DNA of 12,589 nucleotides from DAOTYE01 sp034434915 (GTDB lineage Bacteria; Chloroflexota; Dehalococcoidia; Dehalococcoidales; RBG-16-60-22), in assembly GCA_034434915.1 (NCBI GenBank), contig DAOTYE010000052.1:1-12589 (forward strand). Reading direction: 5' to 3'. Below the pieces are notes generated by a model. The model did not search any database and was not told where the DNA came from. It worked only from the letters and a program-made list of their open reading frames with translations. Shown one piece after another: positions 11,280 through 12,589 of the stretch. Positions within the stretch are counted from its first letter, which is position 1. Each line of letters opens with the position of its first letter. Made by a program: the position numbers and the translations under genes.

Positions 11280-12589
11280 TATTCTGATGCCGATTCGGGT
11301 TTTATCGGCGCATCTAGAAGAAATCTTGATAGAGTCCTCCTCAGTTTTCCTGAAGCCCTACCGGTCCACCTTTGCAGCCCAGTTCGTCTGCTGCAATAGG
11401 TAACATAAAGAGCATGTTTTGCGCGAGTAAGGGAGACATACAACAATCGCCGCTCGTCTCCCTCCTTTTCTTCACCGAGTTGGTCCCCAGGGATATATTC
11501 GTCCTCTGCAGCGATGAGGAAGACTACCTTTGCTGTTAACCCTTTTGCTTTATGCATCGTTAGAATATTTACGCACTTTGGGTCAATCTCCTGTTCTTTG
11601 TCCCCCAGCGACGCCGAGATCGCCGAAAGCAGGTCTCTAGTATTTTTGGCCCCGGTTACCTCGATGATATTCTGTAGATTTGATATAAGCGCTTCCCTGA
11701 CTTCACTATTCCCGATTAGGTCACCCGCAATTCTTTTCAAAAGGCCAATAAGCTCCTCTTTCCCCTCCGTCTTATCTGAATAACCGTGAATGAGATTCTT
11801 AATCTCCTCTATTTCCCTACGGAGAACCGATTGCCGATTCCCCAAATACCCCTGAGAGTCTCCTACCGATCGTAATGCCTCTACAAAAGTCATCCCTTTA
11901 TTAACCGCTAATTCGTAGAGTCTTGAAAAAGTCTCATCCCCGATTCCGTTACTTCGTACTTGCAGGAGAGTCCTCCAGGCCAAATGGTCATTCGGGTTGA
12001 CGGATAATCGAAGAATTGAAAGAAAAACGCGGGCATCCTCACTGTCAAACAAATTGTCTGTGTTCGATTGGCAAGCCACTGGTATACCCGCTTCCGTCAA
12101 GGCTTTTTTAATAACATCAGAGAAAACTAGACGATAGTCACTACGCGTTAAAATTAGGATATCTCCTGGTGAAACGCCCTTTGATTGTACTAAATACCTG
12201 CATATTTTAGCGACGGCTTGGGCCTCTTCGTTCTCATTGGCGCAAGATAATAAATGTACCTCGCCGGGGCTTTTTTCTGGCAACGGTTTGACTGGCTTTG
12301 CAATGCGCTTGGGATCCAAATTGGCAACAAATAAGCCCAATCTTAGAATATTAGCATCACACCTGACACAGTGCTCCAGTGTTAGTACCTTACTTGGGTT
12401 ATAGTCATTGCCAAAATTTCTTATTCCTTGCGGTAGGGCAAATCTGAACCCGTAAATGCTTTGGTCATCATCACCTGTTGCGAATAACTCTGCTCCTCCT
12501 TCGGTAAGCCTTTTTATTACTTGAAGGTCACATCGGTTCAGGTCCTGATACTCATCAACCAGTATGTACTCAAAAGACTGGTCTAAGGT
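11255..12589 (-). CDS. UvrD/PcrA-type superfamily 1 DNA helicase (5' partial)
   Basis: The frame continues past the right edge, so the start is outside; 444 residues are visible. An apparent start at 12340 is false, because the frame upstream encodes helicase motifs: DEYQD (12542-12556, Walker B), then GDDDQSIYGFR (motif III). Further on come ILTMHKAKGL (motif V) and ERRLLYVSLTRAKHAL (motif VI). Only the N-terminal part with the Walker A motif is missing. The enzyme would unwind DNA using ATP in repair or in a mobile or defence context. The segment usually reading NYRS is LEHCVRCDANIL, a less common form. About 434 residues follow Walker B, shorter than in typical UvrD, suggesting a compact branch. 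It looks more AT-rich than the selenium and stress genes. Confidence 0.92.
   Translation of the reverse strand, partial: TLDQSFEYILVDEYQDLNRCDLQVIKRLTEGGAELFATGDDDQSIYGFRFALPQGIRNFGNDYNPSKVLTLEHCVRCDANILRLGLFVANLDPKRIAKPVKPLPEKSPGEVHLLSCANENEEAQAVAKICRYLVQSKGVSPGDILILTRSDYRLVFSDVIKKALTEAGIPVACQSNTDNLFDSEDARVFLSILRLSVNPNDHLAWRTLLQVRSNGIGDETFSRLYELAVNKGMTFVEALRSVGDSQGYLGNRQSVLRREIEEIKNLIHGYSDKTEGKEELIGLLKRIAGDLIGNSEVREALISNLQNIIEVTGAKNTRDLLSAISASLGDKEQEIDPKCVNILTMHKAKGLTAKVVFLIAAEDEYIPGDQLGEEKEGDERRLLYVSLTRAKHALYVTYCSRRTGLQRWTGRASGKLRRTLSRFLLDAPIKPESASEYCQHLGDE

Noticed and set aside
11255..12340. Helicase gene starting at 12340
   Set aside because: The frame continues upstream to the window edge and encodes DEYQD and GDDDQS motifs, so 12340 is internal.
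11255..12589. GajB of a Gabija defence system
   Set aside because: GajB is a small UvrD-like helicase, but the length after Walker B is too great for it and no GajA-like gene is visible next to it.
1..12589. CRISPR array, IS element or phage module
   Set aside because: No regularly spaced direct repeats, transposase, integrase or structural phage gene was seen.

Overview
The window carries a compact selenium-use locus, an oxidative-stress cluster and a metal/heme pair, followed by a tRNA-Val gene and the end of a helicase gene. The selenocysteine machinery, a PerR-like regulator, desulforedoxin, a rubrerythrin remnant and a ferritin-like protein suggest an anaerobic or microaerophilic bacterium. 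The proline-rich, C-terminally anchored surface protein at the left edge and the overall gene style would fit Chloroflexota (Dehalococcoidia-like), but that placement is a weak inference.

Layout. Positions 2-304 hold the 3' end of a surface protein gene, closed by a strong intrinsic terminator (335-364). A strong sigma-70-type promoter (503-531) opens a roughly 500-base leader. The leader contains several hairpins, a perfect Shine-Dalgarno sequence in front of an 8-codon ORF ending in UGA, and a palindrome. Then come yedE (putative selenium transporter), a TusA-like sulfur/selenium carrier, a DUF3343 protein, a ribokinase-fold protein, yedF, selD, a selC-like tRNA gene and selB, all on the plus strand and tightly packed or overlapping. 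selD has an in-frame UGA at codon 20, at the catalytic Cys/Sec position, followed by a SECIS-like hairpin, so it is very likely a selenoprotein. selA is not in the window.

The most striking item is the tRNA between selD and selB (5605-5699). It has the body of a bacterial tRNASec: 95 nt with CCA, an 8-bp acceptor stem plus 5-bp T stem, and a long variable arm. However, it carries the cysteine anticodon GCA and discriminator U73, both cysteinyl-tRNA synthetase identity elements. The tRNA therefore looks like a tRNASec/tRNACys chimera, and its anticodon does not match the UGA in the selD gene next to it. Either a second, UCA-anticodon tRNASec exists elsewhere and this one recodes Cys codons, or this locus uses an unusual decoding scheme.

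Downstream, a Fur/PerR-family regulator with its own promoter and candidate operator precedes desulforedoxin, a decayed rubrerythrin gene (internal deletion, stop codon, frameshift, lost Cys) and a Dps-like ferritin. A ZIP metal transporter and a small cytochrome b5-like protein follow. A gene-free stretch of about 370 bases contains several inverted repeats and the tRNA-Val promoter. After tRNA-Val, a convergent UvrD-type helicase gene runs off the right edge.
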